Shown one piece after another: positions 44,002 to 50,132 of a DNA stretch of 52,233 nucleotides. The stretch lies in assembly GCA_944383405.1 (NCBI GenBank), contig CALWPL010000007.1, positions 1-52,233 on the forward strand, written 5' to 3'. Both the position numbers and the translations under genes were made by a program. The notes beneath the pieces were generated by a model. The model did no database searches, was not told where the DNA came from, and saw only the letters and a list, made by a program, of their open reading frames with translations. The stretch is from an uncultured Clostridia bacterium (GTDB taxonomy: Bacteria > Bacillota > Clostridia > Christensenellales > UBA1242). How positions within the stretch are numbered: position 1 is the first letter of the stretch; the number at the start of each line of letters is the position of its first letter.

Positions 44002-44034
44002 AAAAAGCAACTCCTTTTAGAGTTGCTTTTTTTA
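44002..44034. terminator. Bidirectional terminator between dehydrogenase and sufB
   Basis: Stem AAAAAGCAACTC (44002-44013) / GAGTTGCTTTTT (44020-44031), T-run on both strands; serves the plus-strand dehydrogenase and the minus-strand sufCB. Confidence 0.85.
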
Positions 44035-44061
44035 CTATTAAAATAGTAATATAAATGTTTC

Positions 44062-44982
44062 TTATTTTAAAAAGCCGCTAATTATCGTTTGCTCTGCTTC
44101 TTCCTTTGTAAGTCCCAAAGTCATAAGTTTTTGTTGCTGCGCTTCTGAAATTTTACCGATTGCCGCCTCGTGCACAAGAATGGCATCTTTATTTTGCGCA
44201 ATTATTTTAGGCGTTGACGCTATAACCGCCCTCCCACTTAAAATCCCATCACACTCAACATGCCCAAAACATTTTGACTTCCCTTTTACATTTGAAACAA
44301 AATCTTGATGACTATTATCTTTTGCAACCGACCTTGAAATAACTTCAACTTTTGAATTTTCTCCTACTAAGTCGACATTAAAAACAGTTCTAACTTTATC
44401 TTTATTTTCAGTAAGTAAACTTTCTTTAATTATCAAATTAGAATTTTCGCCAACCTTTGCAGTCGTTACTCTCTTACTACTTGTTACTCCGCCTATTTGA
44501 GTCGTCTCCATTTCTAACTTGCTATTCTTCCCAATTTCAATAACTGTTACTGGGTCAAGTACTTTTTTACTCGTTTTCTTCCCAATTCCAATATGCTTTT
44601 CAACATATCTTACCTTACAATTATCTCCAATATGAAAAGTGTGAATGCCATTGTGTCCAGTTATAAACCCAGAATTATTGTGAACCCCACAACCAGCAAC
44701 TATGAGAATTTCACTATTATCTCCAATATAAAAATCATTATAAACTTTATCTTTATATCCCTCTTCACTAACTATTACCGGTATGTGTATGCTCTTTCCT
44801 TTTATGCCTTTTTTTACAATAATATCAATTCCATCTTTGTCTCTTTTTGAAACAATATTTACTTCACTATCAACACCCCTTGCAAGCAACTTTCCATTTT
44901 TTCTTATATTATAAACCCCAGCTTGTGGCACATCATGGAGAGATGAAATTTCTTCAAGTAATTTTCTTTCTATTTCATTCAT
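44062..44982 (-). CDS. SufB/SufD-type Fe-S cluster scaffold (minimal system)
   Basis: 306 residues from ATG 44982, which overlaps the sufC stop and has GGAGG nine bases upstream. It is the right-handed beta-helix SufBD core only (ILIVAGCGVHNNSGFITGHNGIHTFHIGDNCKVRYVEKHIG...GHVECDGILSGRAVIASTPKIIAQNKDAILVHEAAIGKIS), far shorter than SufB of full SUF operons (~470). The conserved Glu/His pair near the C-terminus (HEAAIGKI) is present. Together with SufC this is a two-gene minimal SUF-like (SMS-type) system for Fe-S assembly; SufD, SufS and SufU are absent from the locus. Confidence 0.85.
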   Translation of the reverse strand: MNEIERKLLEEISSLHDVPQAGVYNIRKNGKLLARGVDSEVNIVSKRDKDGIDIIVKKGIKGKSIHIPVIVSEEGYKDKVYNDFYIGDNSEILIVAGCGVHNNSGFITGHNGIHTFHIGDNCKVRYVEKHIGIGKKTSKKVLDPVTVIEIGKNSKLEMETTQIGGVTSSKRVTTAKVGENSNLIIKESLLTENKDKVRTVFNVDLVGENSKVEVISRSVAKDNSHQDFVSNVKGKSKCFGHVECDGILSGRAVIASTPKIIAQNKDAILVHEAAIGKISEAQQQKLMTLGLTKEEAEQTIISGFLK

Positions 44983-45688
44983 CTTGGTAGTCCTCCAATC
45001 TATCACAAATTTGGTTTTCTAAATGACTAGCAACTTTCTTATACTCCCCTATCATATCTATCTTGCCTCGCCTCATAATAATAACTCTATTCGCTATTTC
45101 AATTAGTCTTTTCTGATGACTTATAACAATAAAAGTCTTATTTTCTTCCGTAAATAATTTAACAAGAGCATCAAAACTCCACAGGTCAATGCCAGCCTCT
45201 GGCTCATCACAAATATTTAAGTCTCCATTTTTTGCAAGAAGAAGTGCAAGTTCTATTCTCTTTAATTCTCCCCCAGACAATTTTGAATCTACATCTCTGT
45301 CTATATATTCCCTAGCACAAAGCCCCACCTTACTTAAATAATTGCAGGCGCTAGAAACACTATTCTTTTTCCCGCTTGCTAAATCAATTAAATCTTTTAC
45401 GCTAATCCCCTTAAAAGTTGTTGGCTGCTGAAACGCAAATGAAAATCCAAGTTGTGCCCTTTTTGTTATGTCCAGTTTTGTAATATCTTGCCCGTTATAT
45501 ATTATGCTGCCACTTGTGGGAGACAAAATCCCCATTAGAATTTTAGCAAGTGTTGACTTCCCACTTCCATTAGGACCCGTAATTATAACAAGTTCCTTAT
45601 CTTTTATATCAAGTGAAATGTTGTCTAAAATTTTTTTCTTTTTCCCATCTTCCACTATTTCATAACAAATGTTTTTAACTTCTAGCAT
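44975..45688 (-). CDS. SufC-type Fe-S assembly ATPase
   Basis: 237 residues from ATG 45688 (AAAGGAG upstream); an upstream in-frame ATG at 45748 overlaps the promoter and is rejected. ABC ATPase: Walker A GPNGSGKST (38-46), Q-loop FAFQQP, signature LSGGE (137-141), Walker B NICDEPEAGID, switch His (VISHQ). The LSGGE followed by LKRIELALLLAKN and DEPEAGID rather than DSGLD is SufC-like. It powers opening of the SufB scaffold. The order sufC-sufB matches the minimal system. Confidence 0.88.
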   Translation of the reverse strand: MLEVKNICYEIVEDGKKKKILDNISLDIKDKELVIITGPNGSGKSTLAKILMGILSPTSGSIIYNGQDITKLDITKRAQLGFSFAFQQPTTFKGISVKDLIDLASGKKNSVSSACNYLSKVGLCAREYIDRDVDSKLSGGELKRIELALLLAKNGDLNICDEPEAGIDLWSFDALVKLFTEENKTFIVISHQKRLIEIANRVIIMRRGKIDMIGEYKKVASHLENQICDRLEDYQDE

Positions 45689-45719
45689 TTTTTCTCCTTT
45701 TGTCTTTAATGCAATAATA

Positions 45720-45748
45720 ATTAAACCATATTTTCTTTTAGTTGGCAA
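45720..45748 (-). promoter_or_regulatory. Promoter of sufCB
   Basis: Minus strand: -35 TTGCCA (45743-45748), 17-base spacer, -10 TTTAAT (45720-45725), about 25 bases before the ribosome binding site. Confidence 0.6.
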
Positions 45749-45784
45749 CCTTTTTCATTTACAAGCATCGTAATTTTAAATAGA

Positions 45785-45803
45785 TAGTTTGATAATCAAA
45801 CTA
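45785..45803. promoter_or_regulatory. 19-bp palindrome in the sufC divergent region
   Basis: TAGTTTGATAATCAAACTA is a perfect palindrome about a central A. It lies upstream of the sufC promoter and 20 bases before the -35 of the divergent gene, so it could be a shared operator. Confidence 0.4.
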
Positions 45804-45823
45804 ATTTTCTTATATTTATTTGG

Positions 45824-45852
45824 TTGACAATTATGTTAAAATCATCTATAAT
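45824..45852 (+). promoter_or_regulatory. Promoter of the FakA-middle-like gene
   Basis: Consensus -35 TTGACA (45824-45829), 17-base spacer, consensus -10 TATAAT (45847-45852). One of the strongest promoters in the window. Confidence 0.85.
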
Positions 45853-45885
45853 TTTTTATCATGAAAACATTTTAAGGAGTTTTTT

Positions 45886-46152
45886 ATGGACGAAGATGAA
45901 GAATTAAATTATAGGTATGATACACAGTTACTAATTGATGGTAAAAATCTTGATGATGAAAAAATAAGAGAATATTTCAATACTCAATTTGTTGGAGATT
46001 GTCTACTTGTCGTAGGAGATAGTGAACTTATTAAAATTCATTATCATACAAATGAACCTTGGAAAGTTCTTGAATATTGTTCAACACTTGGCGAAATCTA
46101 TGATATTGTTGTTGAAGATATGTTTAGACAAGCACAAGGGCTTATGGGGTAA
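45886..46152 (+). CDS. Stand-alone FakA/YloV middle-domain-like protein
   Basis: 88 residues. YDTQLLIDGKNLDDEKIREYF...GDCLLVVGDSELIKIHYHTNEPWKVLEYCSTLGEIYDIVVEDM closely resembles the middle domain of the fatty-acid kinase subunit FakA (YloV, DAK2 family), where KVHVHTN-type His residues line the active site. The kinase (DAK2) and DegV-like parts are missing, yet the small gene has a consensus promoter, AAGGAG and a terminator, so it is not an obvious remnant. It may act as a trans partner or regulator of a FakA elsewhere; that is inference. Confidence 0.75.
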   Translation: MDEDEELNYRYDTQLLIDGKNLDDEKIREYFNTQFVGDCLLVVGDSELIKIHYHTNEPWKVLEYCSTLGEIYDIVVEDMFRQAQGLMG

Positions 46153-46186
46153 TTCATAATTATCTATCTATACTTTAAATAAAAAG

Positions 46187-46215
46187 TCTTTATAGGTCTC
46201 TATAAAGATTTTTTT
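46187..46215 (+). terminator. Terminator of the FakA-middle-like gene
   Basis: Stem TCTTTATAG (46187-46195) / CTATAAAGA (46200-46208), tetraloop, then a run of T. Confidence 0.85.
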
Positions 46216-46393
46216 ATTTCATAAAATTAACAAGAAAAGTTTTAAATAATCACGAATAATTACCTAATATATTATAGAATGTATAATACAAATTAGAAAG
46301 CAAAATAATAAGTTTTATTTTCAACACTCCTAAATATAAAAACATAAACAAAAACACTGGAATTTTAAATAAATTCTACTCAGATTCTACTCA

Positions 46394-46425
46394 AAAAAAA
46401 GAAGATTGAAAAATATCAACCTTCT
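46394..46425 (-). terminator. Terminator of the tRNA-Met/tRNA-Glu transcript
   Basis: Minus strand stem AGAAG-x-TTGA / TCAA-x-CTTCT followed by seven or more T. Confidence 0.75.
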
Positions 46426-46432
46426 AAACCAT

Positions 46433-46473
46433 AATATATTGTATTTTAATATAATTATAAAATACAATATATT
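46433..46473. repeat. 16-bp perfect inverted repeat just 3' of tRNA-Glu
   Basis: Arms AATATATTGTATTTTA (46433-46448) / TAAAATACAATATATT (46458-46473) with a 9-base gap, seven bases from the tRNA-Glu 3' end. In the RNA it would form a long A-U hairpin, possibly a processing or stability element. Confidence 0.6.
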
Positions 46474-46479
46474 GTAAAT

Positions 46480-46554
46480 TGGTGATCCCGACGGGAATCG
46501 AACCCATGTTACCGCCGTGAAAGGGCGATGTCTTAACCGCTTGACCACGGGACC
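46480..46554 (-). tRNA. tRNA-Glu (anticodon TTC)
   Basis: 75 nt, minus strand. Acceptor GGTCCCG/CGGGATC, anticodon loop CTTTCAC (TTC), T loop TTCGATT, encoded CCA. Second in a Met-Glu pair transcribed from a common promoter. Confidence 0.97.
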
Positions 46555-46569
46555 ACATATTTTGCTATA

Positions 46570-46646
46570 TGGTGGTGGTGGCAAGACTCGAACTTGCGAC
46601 CTTTCGGGTATGAACCGAATGCTATAACCAACTAAGCTACACCACC
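46570..46646 (-). tRNA. tRNA-Met, elongator (anticodon CAT)
   Basis: 77 nt, minus strand. Acceptor GGTGGTG/CACCACC fully paired, anticodon stem TTCGG/CCGAA with loop TTCATAC (CAT), T loop TTCGAGT, encoded CCA. The paired position 1-72 and the lack of three GC pairs in the anticodon stem make it elongator rather than initiator. An Ile2 (lysidine) tRNA with CAT is possible in principle, since tilS is present. Confidence 0.9.
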
Positions 46647-46660
46647 ATTGAAGCAAAATG

Positions 46661-46689
46661 ATTTTAATATAAAATTACACACTTGTCAA
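46661..46689 (-). promoter_or_regulatory. Promoter of the tRNA-Met/tRNA-Glu unit
   Basis: Minus strand: -35 TTGACA (46684-46689), 17-base spacer, -10 TAAAAT (46661-46666), 14 bases before tRNA-Met. Confidence 0.85.
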
Positions 46690-46800
46690 CATTTTTATTA
46701 AAGTTTTTTATAAAGAAATAATAATAGTTTAAAATTTATAATTTTTTATTTGAAATTTATTCATAAAAAATGCTAAAATACTTTCAAAGGATTAGATGTT

Positions 46801-47646
46801 TTGTTAAAAGAAAAAAAGATAGGCAGTTTTATTTTAAAAACACTTATAGTAATTGTTGCAATTATTATGGCACTTATAATTTGTGCTTATTTCATGTTTA
46901 AAAATGTTTTAAACATTAATATTTTTACTATTTCTTCTACTCTTAATAAACTTCAAGAAATTCCAAGTAAAATTATACAAGACCCTTATGATGATGAATA
47001 CACAGCAAACACATTTGCTTCGACCTTTGATTCAAATGAAATTTATTCAAAATCAGATGAATCTTATACCTTTTCCCTAACTAATTTGAATAATAGCAAA
47101 TTAATTTCAAATCCAACATTACTTACTCAAAAACAATTATCAAGCATGCTAAATATATTTATTAATAGAGATATTGATGATTGGTTCTTTGGTCAAAATG
47201 ATGCAAAATTTCTTGAATTGCAATTTAAAAATATATTTGAAAATAAAACTGAACTTCTACTTGTATATGAACTTAGTTTTGAGAATATAAAAAATTCAAT
47301 TACTAATGGTAATTTAATAAATTCATTTATAAATAAATATATTCCAGATAAAATTTATTTTTTCACACTTCTTTCTGTTGAAAATAACCTTACAAATCCA
47401 CAAATAACAATTCAAAAAACTTTTCTTAACAATTTATCTGAAAACGATTCGATTGAAGTTTTAAATTTACTTTCTAAGTTTTTTGCAAAAGACGATGCAA
47501 ATTCCTTCATAAAACAAGTAATACAAAGTTTCATAAATTTAACCTTTAATGAAGAAAGTGGTTTCTTCTCTTCATTTCAAAATATAGTTGAACTCCAATT
47601 TATCAATCAAAATAATAATCTATGCTTAAAAGTATCAATTTTATAA
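46801..47646 (+). CDS. Hypothetical membrane-anchored protein
   Basis: 281 residues starting at TTG with AAAGGA nine bases upstream; no family recognised. One N-terminal membrane helix (about residues 11-33) is preceded by KEKK, so the rest (~245 residues, Asn/Leu/Phe-rich, mixed fold) should be outside the cytoplasm. A promoter with -35 TTGAAA (46750-46755) and -10 TAAAAT (46774-46779), 18-base spacer, lies upstream. It stands alone between two tRNA groups. No lipobox or enzymatic motif is seen. Confidence 0.7.
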   Translation: MLKEKKIGSFILKTLIVIVAIIMALIICAYFMFKNVLNINIFTISSTLNKLQEIPSKIIQDPYDDEYTANTFASTFDSNEIYSKSDESYTFSLTNLNNSKLISNPTLLTQKQLSSMLNIFINRDIDDWFFGQNDAKFLELQFKNIFENKTELLLVYELSFENIKNSITNGNLINSFINKYIPDKIYFFTLLSVENNLTNPQITIQKTFLNNLSENDSIEVLNLLSKFFAKDDANSFIKQVIQSFINLTFNEESGFFSSFQNIVELQFINQNNNLCLKVSIL

Positions 47647-47780
47647 TCTCTTATAATTAAAAAGCATAAAAGAGATAAAATCTTTATAATTTTTATATTA
47701 CATTTAAACACCTAGTTAAATGAAATTTACTATTATAATATAAAAAGCAAAACAAATTTTAAAAATTATTTAAATAATTA

Positions 47781-47809
47781 TTGACAAAATATTTTAATAT
47801 TGATATCAT
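47781..47809 (+). promoter_or_regulatory. Promoter of the tRNA-Ala/tRNA-Ile unit
   Basis: -35 TTGACA (47781-47786), 17-base spacer, -10 TATCAT (47804-47809), 21 bases before tRNA-Ala. Confidence 0.75.
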
Positions 47810-47830
47810 ATTATCGTTTTAAAAAAGTAT

Positions 47831-47907
47831 GGGGGTATGGCTCAGTTGGCTAGAGCGTCTGCCTTGCACGCAGAAGGTCGTCGGTTCGACTCCGACTATC
47901 TCCACCA
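47831..47907 (+). tRNA. tRNA-Ala (anticodon TGC)
   Basis: 77 nt. Acceptor GGGGGTA/TATCTCC with the G3-U70 pair, anticodon stem TCTGC/GCAGA, loop CTTGCAC (TGC), T loop TTCGACT, encoded CCA. With tRNA-Ile(GAU) it forms the pair usually found in the 16S-23S spacer. Confidence 0.97.
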
Positions 47908-47945
47908 TTAAGATATTTAACTTGCTAAAAAGTTAGAGTCTATAT

Positions 47946-47986
47946 AGGATTGTAGCTCAGCCGGTTAGAGCACCACCCTGATAAGG
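47946..47986 (+). pseudogene. Truncated tRNA-Ile, 5' half
   Basis: 41 bases covering acceptor 5' strand, D arm and anticodon arm through the GAT anticodon loop, ending at GATAAGG. It matches 48046-48086 of the intact tRNA-Ile except at three positions (47946, 47949, 47961), and the last 25 bases are identical. After 47986 the sequence is unrelated, so it lacks the T arm and 3' acceptor. Spacing between copies is exactly 100 bases. Best read as the leftover of recombination at a tRNA attachment site. Confidence 0.85.
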
Positions 47987-48045
47987 AAAATTTAACCGAA
48001 AAATGACAGATGTTAAAGTCACTAAAACATGACAATTTAATACGA

Positions 48046-48122
48046 TGGCTTGTAGCTCAGTCGGTTAGAGCACCACCCTGATAAGGTGGGGGTCGGTGGT
48101 TCGAGTCCACTCAAGCCAACCA
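48046..48122 (+). tRNA. tRNA-Ile (anticodon GAT)
   Basis: 77 nt. Acceptor TGGCTTG/CAAGCCA, an unusual U1-A72 closing pair, anticodon loop CTGATAA (GAT), T loop TTCGAGT, A73 and encoded CCA (48120-48122). It follows tRNA-Ala and the truncated copy. The adjacent integrase makes this the probable attachment tRNA. Confidence 0.96.
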
Positions 48123-48125
48123 CCT

Positions 48126-48152
48126 AAAAGCCCGTAAATTCGGGCTTTTTTC
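48126..48152 (+). terminator. Terminator of the tRNA-Ala/tRNA-Ile unit
   Basis: Stem AAAAGCCCG (48126-48134) / CGGGCTTTT (48141-48149) with T-run, directly after tRNA-Ile. Confidence 0.9.
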
Positions 48153-48168
48153 ATGCTTTTTTATCAAA

Positions 48169-48329
48169 AATTTTGGCAATTTTACTGTTGCAAATACCCC
48201 TAAAATTTGTTGCAAATATTTTTCAACTGAATTTTGGCAAAAAAATAGACCGCAAGTGTCAAATTTTCACTTGCGGTCTAAATCTTTCAAAAACTGCCTA
48301 AAACTGATACATTTGCAACAATTTGCAAC
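48169..48329. repeat. Repeats next to the integrase gene, possible arm-type att sites
   Basis: GTTGCAAAT occurs at 48187-48195 and 48209-48217 and, inverted (ATTTGCAAC), at 48311-48319 and 48321-48329. AATTTTGGCAA occurs at 48169-48179 and 48230-48240. They flank the integrase terminator in the segment between tRNA-Ile and int, where integrase arm-binding sites are expected. Confidence 0.5.
48246..48280 (-). terminator. Terminator of the integrase gene
   Basis: Perfect 13-base stem TAGACCGCAAGTG (48246-48258) / CACTTGCGGTCTA (48268-48280); on the minus strand a run of seven T follows. Confidence 0.85.
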
Positions 48330-48335
48330 AGTAAA

Positions 48336-49652
48336 CTACATTTCAAAATCTTTTTGCCTTTTTCTTCTGCGTTCCTTTTCTTTCAATATTCTTTCAAGTT
48401 CTTTGTCAAGTTCTTCATCATTGGCATTTGCAACACTATCTTGTTCTTCTTCAACTTGGTATTGTTCATTGAAAACGCTTTTTGCTTTATCAAAATAACT
48501 CTTGTCAACAGAGTTGTAAGTTGTGATTGTTGTCTTTACATCTTTATGGCCTAAAAGTTGTTGGATAACCTTTGGATTTTGTTCGGCTTCAAAAAGTGTA
48601 TTTGAATAGGTGTGCCTTAAAGTATGAAAATGAATATCATATTTGTCAAGGTCATTGGATTTCAAAAATCTTTCAAAGATTGTTTTTGTTCCGCCATAAC
48701 TACGAAGTTCGCCCTGCTCGTTTCCAAAAATAAAACTTTCATTTCCGACAAAAGAAATATCTTTGCTTTCTCGAATTTCTTTATACTCTTTCAGCGCTGC
48801 AACCAAAATGTCTGGCATTGGCACAACTCTTTGTGAGCAAACTGTCTTTGTGTCGCCGACAACAATTTTGCGAGAAACCACATCTCCGTCATTGTCAAAC
48901 TTTGGCACATTCGTCATGGCTCGTTCAACTTTAATTGTTTTGTTCGCAAAGTCAACATCTTTCCACTCCAAAGCAAGAGCTTCGCCAACACGCAACCCTG
49001 CAAACATCAAAGTATAGCAAAGCGGCTTTAATAGTTTGTGCGATTTTACTTTTTCGACAAACTCATCACGCACTTCAACAGGGATTGCTTTGTATTCGTT
49101 CTTTTTGTGCACTTTGTGTTCTTGGCTTTTCAACTTAACTTTTCGCATTGGATTTTCAATCACAAATTTTCTATCCACAGCATAGTCAAAAAATTGTCCA
49201 AGCAAATTTTTTGTTTTCTTCACATAATCCCAACTCAATTCTTGGTCTTGCATTTCGTTCAACATTTTTTGGATCGTGATTGTTGTTATCTCGTCAATCT
49301 TCATGCCACCAATTTTGGGCACGATATAATTTTTGAATTTGGCAATATTGTTCTCAAAAGTTCGTGGCGTCACTTGTGCTTTTTTGAACACCATAAGCCA
49401 ATCTTTCATTAGCGTTTCCAAGTTGTTGTTTGCGACATAATCATAGTTATCACTTGTAATTCTGTTTGTAAGTTCCGCCAACTTTTTACTAACTTCAACT
49501 TTGCTTTTTCCATAAACTGCTTTTCGTTTTTGTTTACCATCATCATCATAGCCAAGCGAAATCATGCCAACCCAAAGTCCGTCTTTTCGTTGGTAGATAG
49601 AGCCTTCATTGTTTGCTCTGCGAGTTTTTGTTTGCACTTTCTTTTTAGCCAT
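48336..49652 (-). CDS. Tyrosine recombinase/integrase of an integrative element
   Basis: 438 residues from ATG 49652, preceded by GGAGAGG; an ATG five codons earlier lacks a site. An arm-binding AP2-like N-terminus (NNEGSIYQRKDGLWVGMISLGYDDDGKQKRKAVYGKSK), a SAM-like core-binding domain and the catalytic domain with Arg221 (AGLRVGEAL), H343-x-x-R346-H347 (HTLRHTY), His369 (LLGH) and probable nucleophile Tyr379 (TTYNSV). The charged C-terminal tail is long. Typical of Firmicute ICE/IME and Tn916-type integrases. It points its 3' end to tRNA-Ile, the usual layout for tRNA-directed integration. It overlaps the Xis-like gene stop. Confidence 0.95.
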   Translation of the reverse strand: MAKKKVQTKTRRANNEGSIYQRKDGLWVGMISLGYDDDGKQKRKAVYGKSKVEVSKKLAELTNRITSDNYDYVANNNLETLMKDWLMVFKKAQVTPRTFENNIAKFKNYIVPKIGGMKIDEITTITIQKMLNEMQDQELSWDYVKKTKNLLGQFFDYAVDRKFVIENPMRKVKLKSQEHKVHKKNEYKAIPVEVRDEFVEKVKSHKLLKPLCYTLMFAGLRVGEALALEWKDVDFANKTIKVERAMTNVPKFDNDGDVVSRKIVVGDTKTVCSQRVVPMPDILVAALKEYKEIRESKDISFVGNESFIFGNEQGELRSYGGTKTIFERFLKSNDLDKYDIHFHTLRHTYSNTLFEAEQNPKVIQQLLGHKDVKTTITTYNSVDKSYFDKAKSVFNEQYQVEEEQDSVANANDEELDKELERILKEKERRRKRQKDFEM

Positions 49653-49902
49653 TTTGCACCTCTCCATTGTTGTTTTTTGTTGTCAGCCAAGTGACGAAAT
49701 TAAGCACACTGACAACTTGTCTTTTGCCAACTTTTGTTGTTGGAAAATCTTTGCTGCGTAGCAAACTTCTCACATTATCTCTGCCAAGTCCTGTGATTTT
49801 AATCAGGTCCTCGCAGTCTAAAAAATCTTTGTTATATTTTTGCGAAATTCTGTCAACTTCGCTTTGTATTAAATTGTTTATATTTATTGAATTATTTGTC
49901 AT
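49645..49902 (-). CDS. Small helix-turn-helix protein, Xis-like
   Basis: 85 residues from ATG 49902, with GGAGG four bases upstream; a longer in-frame start at 49953 lacks one. The core FLDCEDLIKITGLGRDNVRSLLRSKDFPTTKVGKRQVVSVLNFVTWL is the winged-helix HTH_17/excisionase layout that binds DNA. It lies directly upstream of int and overlaps it by eight bases, the place of the excision factor in ICEs. It likely steers the integrase toward excision and may control int expression. Confidence 0.82.
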   Translation of the reverse strand: MTNNSININNLIQSEVDRISQKYNKDFLDCEDLIKITGLGRDNVRSLLRSKDFPTTKVGKRQVVSVLNFVTWLTTKNNNGEVQNG

Positions 49903-49965
49903 ATAGCCTCCGTAAGTTATAAATTTTTGTTTGTGTTTCCTGCTATAAATCAACTAAATCGAAAG

Positions 49966-50073
49966 TGGGTTTGCCCACTTGTCGAAAAGTAAGGAAGATA
50001 ACAATGATGCAGTGGGTTGCAACATCAAAAAAGTCCTATTTTTAGGGCTTTTTAAGGCAATTTTCCACTGCAC
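49966..50073. repeat. Nested inverted repeats between relaxase and Xis-like gene
   Basis: AAGTGGG/CCCACTT hairpin at 49966-49980 region; TGCAGTGG (50008-50015) pairs with CCACTGCA (50065-50072) and encloses a second hairpin AAAAGTCCT/AGGGCTTTTT (about 50028-50052) that looks like a terminator for the minus-strand relaxase gene. No gene is seen in this ~180-base gap. Confidence 0.5.
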
Positions 50074-50132
50074 AATGTTTCTTCCGCTTATCCTGTTTCT
50101 TAAAATCTAATATTCCTTTGTTTTCTGACGCA

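Larger units (their letters stand above)
46153..46479. other. Gene-free AT-rich region with three hairpins
   Basis: Between the FakA-middle-like gene and tRNA-Glu there is no gene. It holds terminators at 46187-46215 (plus) and 46394-46425 (minus) and a long perfect hairpin at 46433-46473. The interval 46220-46390 shows nothing recognisable. Confidence 0.6.

Noticed and set aside
46387..46656. 89-residue frame on the minus strand
   Set aside because: It covers tRNA-Met and tRNA-Glu.
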